Origin: Oasisia sp. SBJ-2009
Lineage: Eukaryota > Annelida > Polychaeta > Sabellida > Siboglinidae
Assembly: GCA_964017155.1 (NCBI GenBank)
Contig: OZ024864.1
Coordinates: 31,569,184 to 31,633,183, forward strand
Direction: 5' to 3'
Length of the DNA stretch: 64,000 nt
Both the position numbers and the translations under genes were made by a program. This document shows positions 1 to 13,774 of the stretch, piece by piece (the first letter of the stretch is position 1; each line of letters opens with the position of its first letter). The notes beneath the pieces were generated by a model. That model worked only from the letters and a program-made list of their open reading frames with translations. It had not been told where the DNA came from and searched no databases.

Positions 1-653
<653 letters not shown>

Positions 654-945
654 CACGGTGTTAAAACGTCCGAAAATGATTGCCAGAAGCCAAATTTCGC
701 AAGTGAACCATTGATTGCAGAAAACTGCTTAATCATCCACTAAAACCACATAGTCATTGCTGGGACTGCATAACTGCACTTGTGCTACTTTAGTACTTAT
801 CAGATCTCCCTATGAAAAGGACAGTTACAGTTACGCAGTCACATACATGACTATGCGGTTTCAGTAGATGATTAAGCAGTTTTCTGCAAACAATGGTTCA
901 CTAGCGAAATTTGGCAATCATTTTTGAACACCTTTAATAAACATC
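654..945. repeat. Foldback inverted repeat (MITE-like)
   Basis: The left arm (about 655-760) includes GAAAACTGCTTAATCATC and returns as its reverse complement in the right arm (about 838-940). Both arms also share the AAAATGATTGCC / GGCAATCATTTT block. Arms are roughly 90-100 bp with a loop of about 80 bp. This is typical of a small non-autonomous DNA element; no target duplication was identified. Confidence 0.7.
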
Positions 946-1331
946 AGAGCTCCCTATGAAAATCACGTAATATTCTATTTTCGTTTTAAATCGTATCTTT
1001 ACCGTTGGCTATTTGACGGCCCCTGGGCAAAGTAAGTTTTGATCAGTTGATGCAATTCATCATAGCTACATTTAAAGGTGCGCCATTTCTTTTTTTACCC
1101 TGGGCAGATTTATACAATAAATGTAATCTATTACATCTTAGAAATGAGGCCACATGGACGTCGTCTTTAAGAGTAATCAGGTAACCTGGTACGACAGCGT
1201 TTAGTTGAATACAGTCCAAAATCTGATTTACCTCAATTACAACACGACAATGACCAGGCAACTGTTAAACTTGATTCCAAACAATCTGCTAGTTAATTTA
1301 CATTTCAACCTTAGTTGAAAACATTGAATAC

Positions 1332-1334
<3 letters not shown>
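946..1334. other. Non-coding, nothing recognised
   Basis: No homology, repeat or credible reading frame seen. Confidence 0.5.
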
Positions 1335-1407
<73 letters not shown>

Positions 1408-1418
1408 ATATATATATT
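1335..1418. repeat. (AT)n with short (GT)n microsatellite
   Basis: About 30 AT dinucleotides, followed by TGTGTGTGTG and more AT. Confidence 0.95.
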
Positions 1419-2860
1419 CGTGCATGTGTGTCTGTTACATTTTGTCATGATACATCTTTAATTTACATGCGTCATCTTTTCAAAATAAACGATTTATACG
1501 CAAAGTAGAGTAGACATTCTCAGAATTAACGATAACGAATTGTTACAATAAAAACGCTGTCATAATCAACATTAAAATATTTCACTGAATACTATGTATT
1601 AAGCTAAATAATAATAGTATAATAAATCTAAACTAAATAGTAACAAATAGTTTGGAAAGGTCCGTGTGTGAAATGTACACAAAAAGATATGGGTGAAGGC
1701 AAATTGTCAACTTTGCGATTAATGTAGTTTGATGCACAGTTTCATATTTATAAAATAGGATTTGATAATATTTATGGTGTTTTTGCTACATATTATATCA
1801 TATTTAAATGTGATTGATTGTCAAAGAAGTATCAACGTGTATGATAATAAAGTAATATAGCACGTTTAAACATTACCGTGGTTCCAACAGTTTTATTTTC
1901 TTAATAATATTATACTATGTAATCACTCGTAATATCCTTATAATATTCTTATTATTTTCGTGTGAAATTAATGAACTGACGATTGGTTGTTTTGAACCTG
2001 ACAAGGGTGTTTTTAAACTCAGCTGAAGCCACTTTCAAGTGAAAAGTCGCCCCAATCGTCACTACCTGTTGCAGCTTTAAAACATACCTCGGGGTATGTT
2101 TACCGCGTTGCGTGCGCCGAATAAAAAATTGGTCACCGTACAAAGTGACAGACTGTTGGAGTAGATGCATACAGTTGATTAGATGCATGCTGGTGATACG
2201 ACAGAGTACATTACACAACCTCTACTGACAGATTGGGTCTTGGCTCACTGTGGGTCATGCTTGAACGACCGGCTCAGCGAACCGTCAAAATGACACTCTG
2301 GAATATCACACGATATTATGATCGCTTTCAAATACAGATTTCCTGGTAGTCATTGCAATGTATAGTTGAATATATTCAGTAACGCATATACATAAATAAC
2401 AGTAAAACAATATCATATGTAATAGAATAGTGGATAGAGGCACTCAATCGTACACATATATCTTCTGCAGTTCTCACAAAGTTGCCATAAAATAAAAAGA
2501 ACAGTAAATAAATATAGTAACTAACAATGTTGTAAAGCAACGTAAAATGTCAAACAGTTGGTTCCATAACCTCGACAGTGGTATTGTGACTGTTTCATTA
2601 ACATTCCAAAGCCGGACGTTTCTCCTTAAAGTGCACAGTTCTTTTTAGTTGTTATCTTTTACACAGAAACCTTGCAGCACACCACCATGCTATCGAGACA
2701 CTTTCATGTGTCTGCGTGTCTACGTGTTACGGATATATATGTCAGTGACACGGCGGCACTGAGTGCAGTTTGATAAAAGGTCCCTTGACTGCTTATTGAT
2801 CGAATTCCTAAATGAACTCTGTGGTTTATCGAAACAGTCCGCGTTGGGTTCTCAGTTCGA
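1419..2860. other. Non-coding, nothing recognised
   Basis: AT-rich sequence. The longest frame (1952-2218, minus) has no recognisable domain. Confidence 0.5.
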
Positions 2861-2875
2861 TCCTCCGTTTGGCAG

Positions 2876-2990
2876 CTTCACTAATTGACCAATTAACACC
2901 GCAGCACAGGATTCGAACACGGATCCTCTTAGTCTAGAGTAAGAAGCTCTACCACTCTACCGAAGCTCTGAGCCACTGCGCTCTACAAAC
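2876..2990 (-). mobile_element. tRNA-derived SINE fragment
   Basis: On the minus strand it contains a degenerate B-box-like stretch (GTTCGAATCCTGTGCTG) with the 'GCGGTGTTAA' body that also occurs at 26070-26140 and 51035-51115. That places it in the same tRNA-derived SINE family, of which only the head is kept here. Confidence 0.7.
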
Positions 2991-4080
2991 TTAGTAATAC
3001 TTAGTTAAACATGTTGCTGTTTCAAGTAGTCTACCATGGGCTGGGTTGAGAGCATGGCTGTATCTATTAGTGAACACTTACTTTCCCAAGTTTCTACATT
3101 TTTGTCTGTTCGTTTTACATTTCGGTATTCGACTAATTGTGCATGTAATTTGCTGATATAAAAGTACACAATGACGTTTAAGTATGACGCACTTACCTGT
3201 GAACGTACGACGGCTGTATGAACAAATGAAATCTACCAGACGTGTTACAAAGATAACAGGAGCTAAGTGCAGACAACAGTCGTTTGCAACGATTGATTAA
3301 GGCACTGTTTTTCTCTCTCACTCCATGTTTGACTGCGCATGTTCAGGATAGTTTTTCATTATATATCACTTGGCAGGTGGACTTTTCAGACATCACTCTG
3401 ATTGTTGTTATATACTTTGTAGGTATGCGTCAATATTCAGATTACGTCACGGTCAACATTGTTTACGACGTTCTCGGAATTGATTAAGTTAATGTAGAGA
3501 GGTGACTTGATTGTTCTGTGATTAGTCTGTATAAGTGGCATTATGGTCAATACACGTTCTGTCTTGTCTAAATCTAAGTTGTTCTTCGCGTAACGTGGTC
3601 GTAATTGTTTGTGTCAACATTTTAATATAATATTCTGCTATAGACATGTCTCTTTTTCTGCTGGTGAATCTCTATTGAGGGTTTCTTTGAAATGTTCATT
3701 CCATCTCGAACTTTGTTCTGCTTCTTTTATGCGTCTTCTTGTTGATGCGTTTTCCTTATTTGTCTTTCATAGGTTTTGACGGGTTCTTTCTTTCTTTCCA
3801 AAGAGCTCATTCATGTCTCTTCGGTGTGCTGTTATTTAAGCTTGTGTCGATAGGTCGCTGATGCAGATGTTCATTGAACTTTGAGTCAGTGTTTTTTTAA
3901 TTGCTCGAATTTGTGTATCGTGCCGTTCACAACCTGACGCCAATTTACACCCTCTTGCTCATTACGTCCTACTTTTTGGAGGGGGGGGGGCTAAGATCTG
4001 CTTATCGAGGTTAACTCATAGTTCCGCAGCATAATCTCGAGCGACACGGACACCGACCATCCGCTTGCGTGGGACCGACG
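2991..4080. other. Non-coding, nothing recognised
   Basis: No credible gene. A short G homopolymer lies near 3980. Confidence 0.5.
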
Positions 4081-4182
4081 CTCTGGAAATCGCTACAGGA
4101 GAAACTGCGTATGGTCGCGTGTGAGAACATTTTAAAGGCGCATCTGAAGTCACATTGTTTTAAATTCGCTTTCAATGTCTAG
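4081..4182 (+). pseudogene. LINE reverse-transcriptase C-terminal relic
   Basis: The frame starting LWKSLQEKLRMV and continuing ILKAHLKSHCFKF before a stop has the 'LW..L...L.....I..FK..LK.H.F' signature that ends many non-LTR retrotransposon ORF2 proteins. The AT-rich sequence after it, to about 4600, is probably its 3' UTR. Only the last ~35 codons remain. Confidence 0.6.
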
Positions 4183-5087
4183 TTTTATGTGACATCACCA
4201 TATCAGTTTTATGTGACATCACCATACCAGTTTTATGTGACTCGAGTGACTTAATCATATCATAATATTTGTAAGTGTACTATTTTATTTGATATTGTAT
4301 GGGGTTATAGCATTAGAACATGATTATTTATCAGGCTTATCTTAGAAAATGTATACGCCTTGTTATTATTATTTTATGTATATTTATTTATTATTTTAAT
4401 ATTGATTAGTTATTAACCGGTATATAATACTATAATTGTTATATTTGTTGTAAGTGTGGCCTTAGATCATGATTTTGAGCACGTTTTTATTTTAACAAAC
4501 CTGTTACACGTTTAATTGTATTACTTGTAGTATATACATTTCAGTACCTTTGTTAATTTGAGTTTGTTTCCTGTTCTACTTTGCATTCTGCAGTTGTTAA
4601 TTGATTTACCACTTGCTTCATTTCCACACTGACATATTTTTCCGAACACCTGCCCAATCTAACGCAGCCAACTGTGTAGGTGTAGCCCAATACAAAGCAG
4701 ATCCAGCTATTCGCAGAACTATGTCATATCTATATGCACTAGTAGTTCGTTGTATAACCCTTGCTCTTTACAAGTACAAATGACAAGTATATTCCGGCCA
4801 TATATGTTGCAGGCTTAATCAGCTCCGAGTAACAGCGATCGGTGTGTGATTATCTGTCGGCCATTCTGCTGTAGTTCGGACTGTCTTAGTAGGCCAATGC
4901 CTGACTGTCGTTCCGTTTCTTATCTGTCGCGTGTACACATGAAGATATCGCATGAAATAACTTTGTAAAAATAGTCAGTTACTGCAGTTACTGAAAAAGT
5001 TACGGCAACAAAAACACTGAGGCAAATTACTATCACAAAGGACTGGAATGTTTGGAACTTTTGTAATCAAGAAAACACAACCACAAT
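4183..5087. other. AT-rich non-coding sequence
   Basis: It begins with the probable 3' UTR of the LINE relic (three copies of TTTTATGTGAC near 4180-4240). Nothing else is recognised. Confidence 0.5.
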
Positions 5088-5099
5088 GTATGTGTGTGT

Positions 5100-5141
<42 letters not shown>

Positions 5142-5414
5142 GTGTGTGTGTGTGTGTGTGAACGTGCGTGCGTGCGTGCATGCGTGCATGCGTGCATGCA
5201 TGTAAGCGTGTATGTATATATGTGTGTATGTATGTATGTATGCATGTATGTATGTATGTATGTATGTTTGTATGTATGTATGTATGTATGTATGTATGTA
5301 TGTATGCACGTATGCACGTATGCACGTATGCACGTATGCACGTATGCACGTATGCACGTATGCACGTATGCACGTATGCACGTATGCACGTATGCACGTA
5401 TGCATGTATTGTAT
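5088..5414. repeat. Compound microsatellite (GT)n-(GTGC)n-(GTAT)n-(GTATGCAC)n
   Basis: A GT run (5093-5160) passes into GTGC/GCAT tetramers, then GTAT tetramers (about 5216-5300), then about 13 copies of the octamer GTATGCAC. Long frames across it on both strands are artefacts. Confidence 0.97.
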
Positions 5415-6417
5415 ATAAACACAGTCTTGCTTTGCTTTATCTGGTGTTCCAGTACTGTGAGACAAGTGCAGAAAGGCTGTCATGACATTATGAGTTAAGT
5501 TTTTAAAATTTGCAAATTATAATAAAATGAAAATTAGGTATTATTTTAATTGAAACATTTAAATCTTATTTTCAGAAATACGTAATCTGAAGTTGCATAC
5601 ATACCTGCGAATTAGAGTGGATCAGTTGAATGATTGTGCACTAGTCTTTCCGTAAACTGCGTGTGCATTGCGTAGTCTAAAGTAATTATTTAAAAAATTC
5701 TTTAAAACAATCGTAATTATAAACAATAAAGGATCTCGTCTTAAGGCCGGGGACATATCCACAAATCGTAAGACATCGCCTCCGCGGTTCTGATGCCTCT
5801 GGGAGGAGACGCCTAGTGATTTGATTTTGCTCGAAAGTTTTTCTCGATCATTATGTAAAGGTGGTGTCAAACTGTCGGCAAGTCCCCAGTCTACATCCGG
5901 GTATTATTTGACGGAGTTATCACTAAAAACAAGTGACATCTAGCGATTATATTGCACACGGTAGTGTAAAACCCCGAAAGATCGGATTTCAGGATTATAT
6001 GAGGCTAGAGAGATAGTGGCTTCTTAATGTCAATCTTGACTTTCTTGTCAAAAGTACCTTCAACTTAACCCTATCCCATACCATAAACCTTATTCCACAT
6101 ACGAGCAACCAAATATAATTTGTACGTGAGTGGTTAGCAAGAATCCATTACCTTAAACTAAAGGCCGATTGGCCTATACTCGGGTTACTCGCGTAACCCA
6201 AACGTGGTATCCGGTGTAAGCTGCGCACGCAGAACCACGAGAGTAATCCAACTGAACACGACGATCGTCATCACGGAGATAAACCCCTTATGTAAATAAA
6301 TTAAATAAAGTAATCAATTGTTCAGTGTGTAAATTTTGATGTTCATCTTCTTGGTCGTCAATTATAATTCATAGAATGTGGTGACTTTAGTCCATATGGG
6401 GGAGCTGTGGACACAGT
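5415..6417. other. Non-coding, nothing recognised
   Basis: No recognisable gene or repeat. Confidence 0.5.
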
Positions 6418-6858
6418 TTGCTGATGAACGTTCATAAGATGATGAAACAATATGCACGTGTAATTTTGAATGTAAAAGACCGGCGACAGATTTCAATTGT
6501 AACACTGTTTCGTACTCTAGGATGGTTGCCAATTGATGTTCGGATACGTTATTTCACTTCCATTGTAATGTATAATGTCATGCATGGGCACGCCCCTGGC
6601 TACCTCACTGATCTGTTCGTGTTAAACAACAGTGTGCACAAACATCACACTCGCAGCTGCACAAATATTCATGTGAAGAAATACAACCTGTCCTTAGGGC
6701 AGCGCACATTTACTTACAGGGGTGCGAAACTTTGGGACAAGATCCCGGAATGTATCAAAAATGCGAATAGTGTAGACACCTTTAAAACACACTGTTTAAA
6801 GTTTCTCGTGAAAGATGTGTACAATTGCATGCATTTCCCGATAGATACGCTTGAGTGA
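6418..6858 (+). pseudogene. LINE reverse-transcriptase C-terminal relic (146 codons)
   Basis: This open frame has the layout of the C-terminal region of non-LTR retrotransposon ORF2: LGWLPIDVRIRYFTSIVMYN, then HGHAPGYLTDLF, HHTRS, and RGAKLWDKIPECIKNANSVD followed by TFKTHC. The catalytic RT core (FADD, GVPQGS) is absent, so this is a 5'-truncated copy. AT-rich probable 3' UTR follows. It is not a host gene. Confidence 0.85.
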
Positions 6859-7763
6859 TTATTTGCATTTCGCAGGTAGATTGTTTTGGATTCATTAATT
6901 TTGTGGTAGTAGTAGTAATAGTGGGGATCATACTTTACACAATCACATCTTGTTGCTGCTATTATAGTTGTATTGAAGCGTGTGAGTTTCAACGGTCTGC
7001 TGGTAGAATGTGGACGGTGTCTCTGTGGTACCTGTTGACTGTGTTAGGAGGCGCATAGGGTACGTGCAAATACAATTATGTTGTTGTTATCATATACACT
7101 GTATTTGAACTGTAGTACGTTTAATTATTTATACTTCATATTTTATTTTAACAGAGTACGAAACAATGTCACACAGAATATTGTAAACAAATGAAATGGT
7201 AAATTCCTTTAATTAATGTTTATTGTTTTATTATTTTTTAATAAAATAGTGCCATCATCATTTTATTATAATCAATACATTATCTTTTAAATAATGTTAA
7301 ATAATTTATTAATGTAATTTTTTATAATTATTCTAATATTTTATATTTAATAATATTTTAATAATGTGTATTTGTTTATAATTACAGTTTATTTATTTTT
7401 ATCTATTTATTGCTACTGCGGTTATGTTTATATTGTTGTGAACTATATATTTTATCTAAAGCTTTATTGTATGTATGTATATGATGTATGTATGCATGTA
7501 AGATGATGGCCCATTGAAAATCACGATATACCACGTGACATGGTTACCATCAAGAAATATAGCTTTTTTTACTATACTTTTCCGACGTGTAATCTGACGA
7601 TCTTTCTTTTGTCAGTATACTACTCTTATGGTGCTTATTTATGAAATTACACTATGCATGGACATGTAGTATAAAACCTTCTACAGTGATCGTCACACAT
7701 TGCGTATGTTCAAATTAGTTGCTGGTGCCGATGTTGACATAGGCCGAGATCGACGGGTCGAGA
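6859..7763. other. AT-rich non-coding sequence
   Basis: Probable LINE 3' UTR followed by sequence in which I see nothing. Short (GTAT)n stretch near 7470-7500. Confidence 0.5.
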
Positions 7764-7808
7764 TCACTGATCTAAAAATAACTGGATTGCGGATCGCGTG
7801 TCTCAGAG

Positions 7809-8363
7809 TAGCCTCGGTTACCCAGACTCCGTGAGGTGGCAGCACTTTTAAGCCCCCTCAACTCCGCCTGGGACAGTATATGGGCTTAAGTTTCTACATC
7901 CGGGCAGCCTTACCCCAGATTAGGGTAGAGACGCTGATTGGCTACTATGAAATAAAAATTAAAATAACGATATAGTTTTACAAGATAATAATATCATATG
8001 AAAAGTATTCACCATTGAACTTATATTAACACAAAAGTAAGCAAAAATTCAAATTTACCGTTGTTTATAAAATAAGAATTACGGCAGGATTAACCAGTAT
8101 CCGCGAGGTGGCAGCATTGTCTAGCCCGACACGGATAGCATACACATTAAATAAGGAAACCTTTTGATCAAATAATGTTGTATTATAAAAACTATACAAA
8201 ATTAAACTTATATTAACACAAAATAAATAGAAATACAAATTTGCAGTTGTTTATAAAAATATATATAGATCACGGCTGCTACCCAAACAAAAGCCGTTAA
8301 TGTAACCAGACTGTCTTCTCGGCGTAGTTCCGCAGCCGACCGACAGTCGGTTAAGCGAGACTA
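7809..8363 (-). mobile_element. TIR element, 9-bp TSD family, copy 1
   Basis: A 555 bp element bounded by TAGCCTCGGTTACCC and, inverted, TAGTCTCGCTTAACCGA. It is flanked by a perfect 9 bp duplication, GTCTCAGAG (7800-7808 and 8364-8372). The subterminal motif GCTGCCACCTCACGGA is repeated inside, here in reverse orientation. It belongs with the elements at 14410, 17924 and 62521. The 9 bp duplication is most like Mutator-type or Merlin-type transposons. No coding capacity. Confidence 0.92.
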
Positions 8364-8439
8364 GTCTCAGAGTGAAGCCACCGGATGTAGAAGCGTCGCC
8401 ATTGAACCAATCCCAAAACAAACGCACGTGTGATCCACT

Positions 8440-8995
8440 CCTTCAGTGAGCTTGTGCTGCGGCAGGCCCAGTTCAGCGTGTGTGTTTTGTTTTTGAGAAT
8501 TGTAGATGACAGCGAGTCAGTCTAGTGACATAGTGGTTAGAGAGTTAGTTAGTTAGTTAGTGCACCAGCTGTCACTCTGTTCATATAAGGGCAACACTCC
8601 CTCTGCAGGAAGCAGGATGTTTATGATGACACAGATGAGAGCACCCAGTACGTACTCTGCAGCCACCCTCATCCGTTTCCTTATCATGATAAATTGGGTG
8701 AACTACGGCTGCTGCAGTCAGCTGTAGTGAGCTAGATACTATTTTCAGACTTGTAAACAAAGCTGTACTACAGTGTATGAAGCACTGGGTCAGTAAAATG
8801 TAAATTGCATTTTACTGATTGACATTATTGTAGCTGTTAATCGCATACATGTAGATGCAGTTTTTGCTGCAATTTTTGTCTGATGTAATTATTACAATAC
8901 CCTACATTTGGTGGATATTAGTATTTAAGCTATCATTACATGATAATATGACTTCGAATTTAAGCCCGTGGTGTTGCCTGCAGACTGCTCATAGC
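8440..8995. other. Non-coding interior of composite element
   Basis: No coding frame or known motif found. A four-fold TTAG repeat lies near 8540. Confidence 0.4.
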
Positions 8996-9475
8996 ACCCA
9001 CTGATCTAAAAATAAACAAAAAATACTAAGAATAAATTTAAGAAAATATAAAAAATAAATAAATAAACACAGTAATATAATAATTACAATGTAAATATTT
9101 TCAAATACAGGTAAACAAATGTCATCAATAAGACAATGTGGTAACATAAAAAAGGTGCTCTACTAAAATATAATAACATGATAGAACGTAGTAAGATTAA
9201 ATTAAAAAAATTATATGGATTTAAAATGCCACTTTAAGATGATAATTCGTCAGCCATCAATCTGCTGTATAGTAGGGTCGTTACATTTTTTCTAAAACTG
9301 TTTTTAACTTGACATTATGTTTGTGCTAGTGTTATACGTTTGTCAGATAAGATGGAAGTTGTGCAACTTAGCAAAAGTGTGTTAAGCTGATGATTGCGTA
9401 GGTTATACTACAGCATAATAACACGGACATAATAACAAGGCCAACAACAGGCGGCTGCTGGGATCATGTTTGAAC

Positions 9476-9687
9476 CCAAACCACTATTCCAAAATGGGGG
9501 TGTGAGTGTGAGTTTGGGCTAGGGTTTTGGATTTGGATTAGGGTTAAGGCAGTGATCTATTATATAGAGATCGGTGGTAATATGTTTGATACAAGTAAAT
9601 TCTGGCTCGATCCCCAAAGTCGGGTTCCCGTTGTTACTGCCACGCAGCGGTGACAACCTCGCACCCCATTTTGGAACAGTGGTTTGG
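9476..9687. mobile_element. 212-bp MITE with CCAAACCACT termini
   Basis: The left end CCAAACCACTATTCCAAAAT and the right end match as inverted copies over about 26 bp. The interior has TTAGGG-like words (9530-9550). A frame across it is not coding. Target duplication not determined. Confidence 0.75.
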
Positions 9688-10013
9688 TCCAAATCCTGCT
9701 GCACCTCTCTTCACTTTAATAAAATAATAATAATTTTTTAGCGTAACTGGTTTGATTCTAAACATCATATTTGCCATTATGAATAATTAATAGTACCATA
9801 AAAAATGTTAGACACAAATAATACTAGCCTAATATTAAGAAATTGGTAGCTGAAGTTGAGCCATTTAACATTGAAAAGGTCCACTGAGCGCTTGTTTTGG
9901 GATTGGTTTAATGGCGGCTGGCTGGCTTCATTTCACCGCAGGCAGCGAAGTCCAAAGCGCTATCCAGTTTATTTTTTAGATCAGTGGACGAAATCGACAT
10001 GAGTCGGCAGATA

Positions 10014-10670
10014 GTCCTGGCTCTGCCATATAGGCCCGTAACAATTTCGAGGTAAACGCAGTTTTTCTTTAGATTTGTATTCTACATACCATGCCTTCCA
10101 ACAATCCAGGAGGTGCTTTTTGAAAATCCGTGGCATAAGGTCACTGGAGCGTGAAATCCAAAATGGCCGGCGCTGACCAGGCTTTTATCTATAACTTTGA
10201 ATCTAGAAGGGATACACAGCCAAACTTGATATCAATTCCGCCTAAAATTGACATTCCCGACACGCCTGATCTATCCATTTTACGATTTGACGCAACATTT
10301 GATGATAAATCCAACATGGCCGCTCATCCACGACGACTGTCGACTGCAGAAACACAATAAGCCGTAACTTTCGATCGAAATGAGCTAGAAACTGGATTTT
10401 TATGTCCCGCTCGATGATTGTTATTATTCCCAATCAAATACATAGTATTTCATGACCTTCCAGGTTGACCATATAGGTCAAAGGTCAAGTTAATGGGTAA
10501 AAATCAACATATTAAAAGCATATCTGGTCACAAAACGGGATATAACTGGTATATACATGAGCCAGAGGTCGCATCTCAGTTGCTATCACCATAGCTCTGC
10601 TGAGATAAAGTCAAATTGATGAGATTATATTAACTTTTAGAGGTCATATACGCTCTGTCAAGGTCAAATG
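10014..10670 (+). repeat. Left long terminal inverted repeat
   Basis: Pairs with 13758-14399. Shared blocks include GGATTTATCATCAAAT-type and GCACCTCCTGGATTG-type stretches, seen here in reverse orientation. The frames of 60-69 codons in both arms are mirror images of one another and not genes. Confidence 0.85.
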
Positions 10671-10902
10671 TGCCTAAACATATGCATAAATCGTGTCCTC
10701 CTTTTAATATAGAAAACCAAGAATTGAAAGTGATGGTCAATTCATGATATCTGACATCGGTCACACTGTTTATTTTAACATATTATGACAAACAAAAACT
10801 ATTGTAACCTTTCAAGTAATTTATAACATTAAGCACCTGTAATGTACTATATATCTAGCTAGCATATATACACGTACAACAAACTATCCATCCCACTTTT
10901 AG

Positions 10903-13774
10903 CTAACAACGATTCTGACAGTTTCGAACTTGTGATTTGTGGCAATAAATAACACACATCACCACACATTTCCTGCACGGGCACTGCACATTACCACATT
11001 TGCACATGGATAGCATATTAGTAGATAGGGAGCTATGACGTTTCAACGGTTTGAGGGAGCCTCCGTCACTTTCCCACCCACTCTGACAAATCTTTAGGCG
11101 CCTTCCTTCACTGGCTATAACCTCTTGAAAAACAATATAATACTCTGGTGATGTGTATACGCACAACACTCGATGCGGGGGCATTTTGGTTATGGCATTG
11201 GGGACAGAGACACCGGTGTGGACCTGGAGATGCAATTGATAAAAACTTCTTTGCCTATGGCTTACATCTTGCACTCGCCCAACCCAGCAAAAGGTACTCT
11301 TCCACTTGCGCGTTCACCGTTTCCGGTAGCTCTGCTCTATCGACAAACTCAGATATACATTGGGATTGCAATGCATCACTGCATGCTTGGTGCCAATTCT
11401 GCTGGTGACATATTTGCCAGTGAATGCGTGAACCTTCTCCAGAACAAGGCCGCGATGCTCGCCCACAATCCCGCGATGCTCGCCCACTCGCGATGTAGGG
11501 GAAGGCGGTCTCTCTCTCTCTCTTCTCATTTGTCCCAAACTTGACCTAGACGTTTTTCAGATTATCATGGACTAGCGTATGGGTGAAATGCTGTAGGCGC
11601 ATGCCTGTGTCTGTATCATTTAACATAACGACTAAACGTTGGCACCCATGTTGGACTGCCCAGATGGCATGAGGCACGATCCTTTCATCTGCATCTTTCA
11701 ATACGTTTGCAGGCTCTGGAAAATCACTATTGGCTGTCGACTCTGTACTGTGGAGGGGAGCTGGAACTTGTTCTTGGTTTACTACCATGACACTCAACAC
11801 AATCGATACTACAGAAAGACTGACCAACCACTATTTTCTGAATAAGTTGCAGCAACTGATCCTTTTTCTCTCCGATGATACCCAACATTTCTCGATCTGC
11901 GTTGTGGACTCATCAGGGATAGAGTTCTCCTGAGACTATATTGCTAACACCATGACTCATCAATGTAGCTATCACAAATAACCTGAAGGGCTTCACAAGA
12001 TGAAGATACAACTATCCGACTGACATGACTTTGTTTACAACTCGACCAAAATGGTCGAAGCATGATTGGTTGGCGTACTGCCTAACCATTGGCATAAATT
12101 CCGGCAGGGTCACTGTTTCAACCCTTCATGAGATAGGTCTCCAGTAATTGTATTATTGTGTATCGTCAGACACTACAGAACTACGTTATAATTATATTCA
12201 ATCCCAACACCAACATCATCGATGTGATATGCCTCCAATTGAGCCACGTGTGACAGAGGTAAACTCGCCATCAAACAGGTGGCTGGTGAGGAGGTGGTCG
12301 TCATGCGAAGACTTCCGCGAGAGTTATTCCACGTACCCGGGCGATCTCAATGTCCCGCTCGGCAGATCCACACAGTTTAGGTATGGTGGTGTAGGATGCT
12401 CTATTAGATTTTGTGTCAATTACCGACAGTATCACACTTCGGCAGGTTACACCTGTGTATTGTTACTGCAAGCTTCTTTGTCTTCAAAACCAGCTCTCTC
12501 GTCTGTATCTTTTCTCCATTCTCGAACACATCCGTTACTTCAGCATTGATTAAATGTTCGGTAGCGAAGTTATGCAATCTGACGCCAGAGCCTTTGATAA
12601 TAAAGGGATGTGCTACAGCTCGCACAAAGTCAAGAAGACGGGAGACGTTGCCATCAAAAATAACGGCCGTGATGCTCCTGAGTTCCTGGTATATGATGGT
12701 CTTATGATGCTCCATCATCCGCTCATGTGTGAGCTTACGGCAGTTGGTCTGTATGATCAGAATCTCATGGGAGATCAGCTCAAACTCCGCTACAACTGCG
12801 AACATTAGTGTATGGCTCTTTGATGCCCGCTGGATGGACTGCGCCAACTTTATATCTAATTCGACGTCGTTGAAGCTGTCACACATATAGGGTTCTGAGG
12901 CTTCCGCCTCTAACAACTAAGTTTTCCTAACGTAGAACGACCCCTAGCAATTGACTCCATCGAACTCCTGAATAACTACCGCAACATATTTACATGCAAG
13001 ATACATGTATTGGCCACCACCATCTCTCCTGATCTGAAATGGTGATATACATGAATAGGTTGAACATATTCTTGATGTTTATGTTGAATGCAGCCATATC
13101 AAACTTAGCTTGATACTCAATCGGGAAAGTGTTGTACTTGATAAGCAAGGGCTGTATGAGTGAAAAGACACGTGGAACGTGCTACTTCGGTATTCTTCCC
13201 GCCCATAAGCACCTGCAGGTGTATTAGATCATCAACCTCTCAACTGAAAATATCAGTCACCTTGAAAATCATCAGCATGATTGGCATTGATCTTTAGTAG
13301 TGACTTCCGGTGAGAATTGAAATCAGGACTCCCTTCACGAAGAGCGCTGCTTTGAATATGGCATCGTCCAGGTAACTACCTCTGATGTAGCAACCAATGC
13401 ATCGTGGTAGAATCTTCGCATAGTGAAACACTCCAAACATGCCATAGATGTCCACCACCAATGTGACTGACTCAGAATATCTGCAACCGTGTGAAACACG
13501 CCATCATCTCACAAAATGGGCATCATCGTCTGAGACAGCTGCATGCGGACATTCTGACTTTTCTCACAATGGTATAATCTGTCACAGGGTTTGGGCGGGC
13601 TGGCCGGAACCCCCCACACATCAAAAGAACATATATGCAATGGTGATAAATGTCATCACATGGACGTAAGCCTCCATGGGGCACATAGGGAAGACAAATA
13701 CAAATCATCAAGTAAATCAACTGTGCAGTATTGCGGGCTTCATGAAGGGATGAGCGACCTTTTGACCTTGACAT
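10903..13774 (-). pseudogene. Decayed transposon-borne gene (DTD / HAFTG / Cys-cluster type)
   Basis: Read on the minus strand, separate short frames follow a consistent order. 12916-12416 contains SITAVIFDGN and VRAVAHPFIIK. 11827-11546 contains DERIVPHAIWAVQHGCQRLV then NDTD. 11538-11314 contains VHAFTGKYVTSRIGTK. 11274-10903 contains CKCGNVQCPCRKC. From memory, uncharacterised transposon-associated proteins of invertebrates share a 'DTR..HA......G....V...DTD' block, then 'HAFTGCD', then a C-terminal Cys cluster; the canonical Cys-Asp after HAFTG is replaced here. Stops and frame changes between blocks mean the gene is dead. The family is not confidently identified. Confidence 0.5.

Larger units (their letters stand above)
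7764..9988. mobile_element. Composite inverted-repeat element, termini CACTGATCTAAAAA
   Basis: The left terminus CACTGATCTAAAAATAACTG (7764) and the right terminus (TTTTTTAGATCAGTG, ending 9988) are inverted copies. The similarity continues about 115 bp inwards: CCAATCCCAAAACAA near 8410 and its reverse complement near 9893. The left arm is split by a nested 555 bp TIR element (7809-8363). A third internal copy of the terminus lies at 8998. The flanks GGTCGAGAT and GACGAAATC are only weakly alike, so a target duplication is not proven. No transposase is seen inside. Confidence 0.6.

Noticed and set aside
9510..9550. Interstitial telomere repeat
   Set aside because: Only two or three degenerate TTAGGG-like words, inside a small MITE.
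12416..12916. 166-codon frame as a host gene
   Set aside because: It lies between 640 bp inverted repeats with other fragments of the same element-borne gene, so it is treated as part of a decayed transposon.
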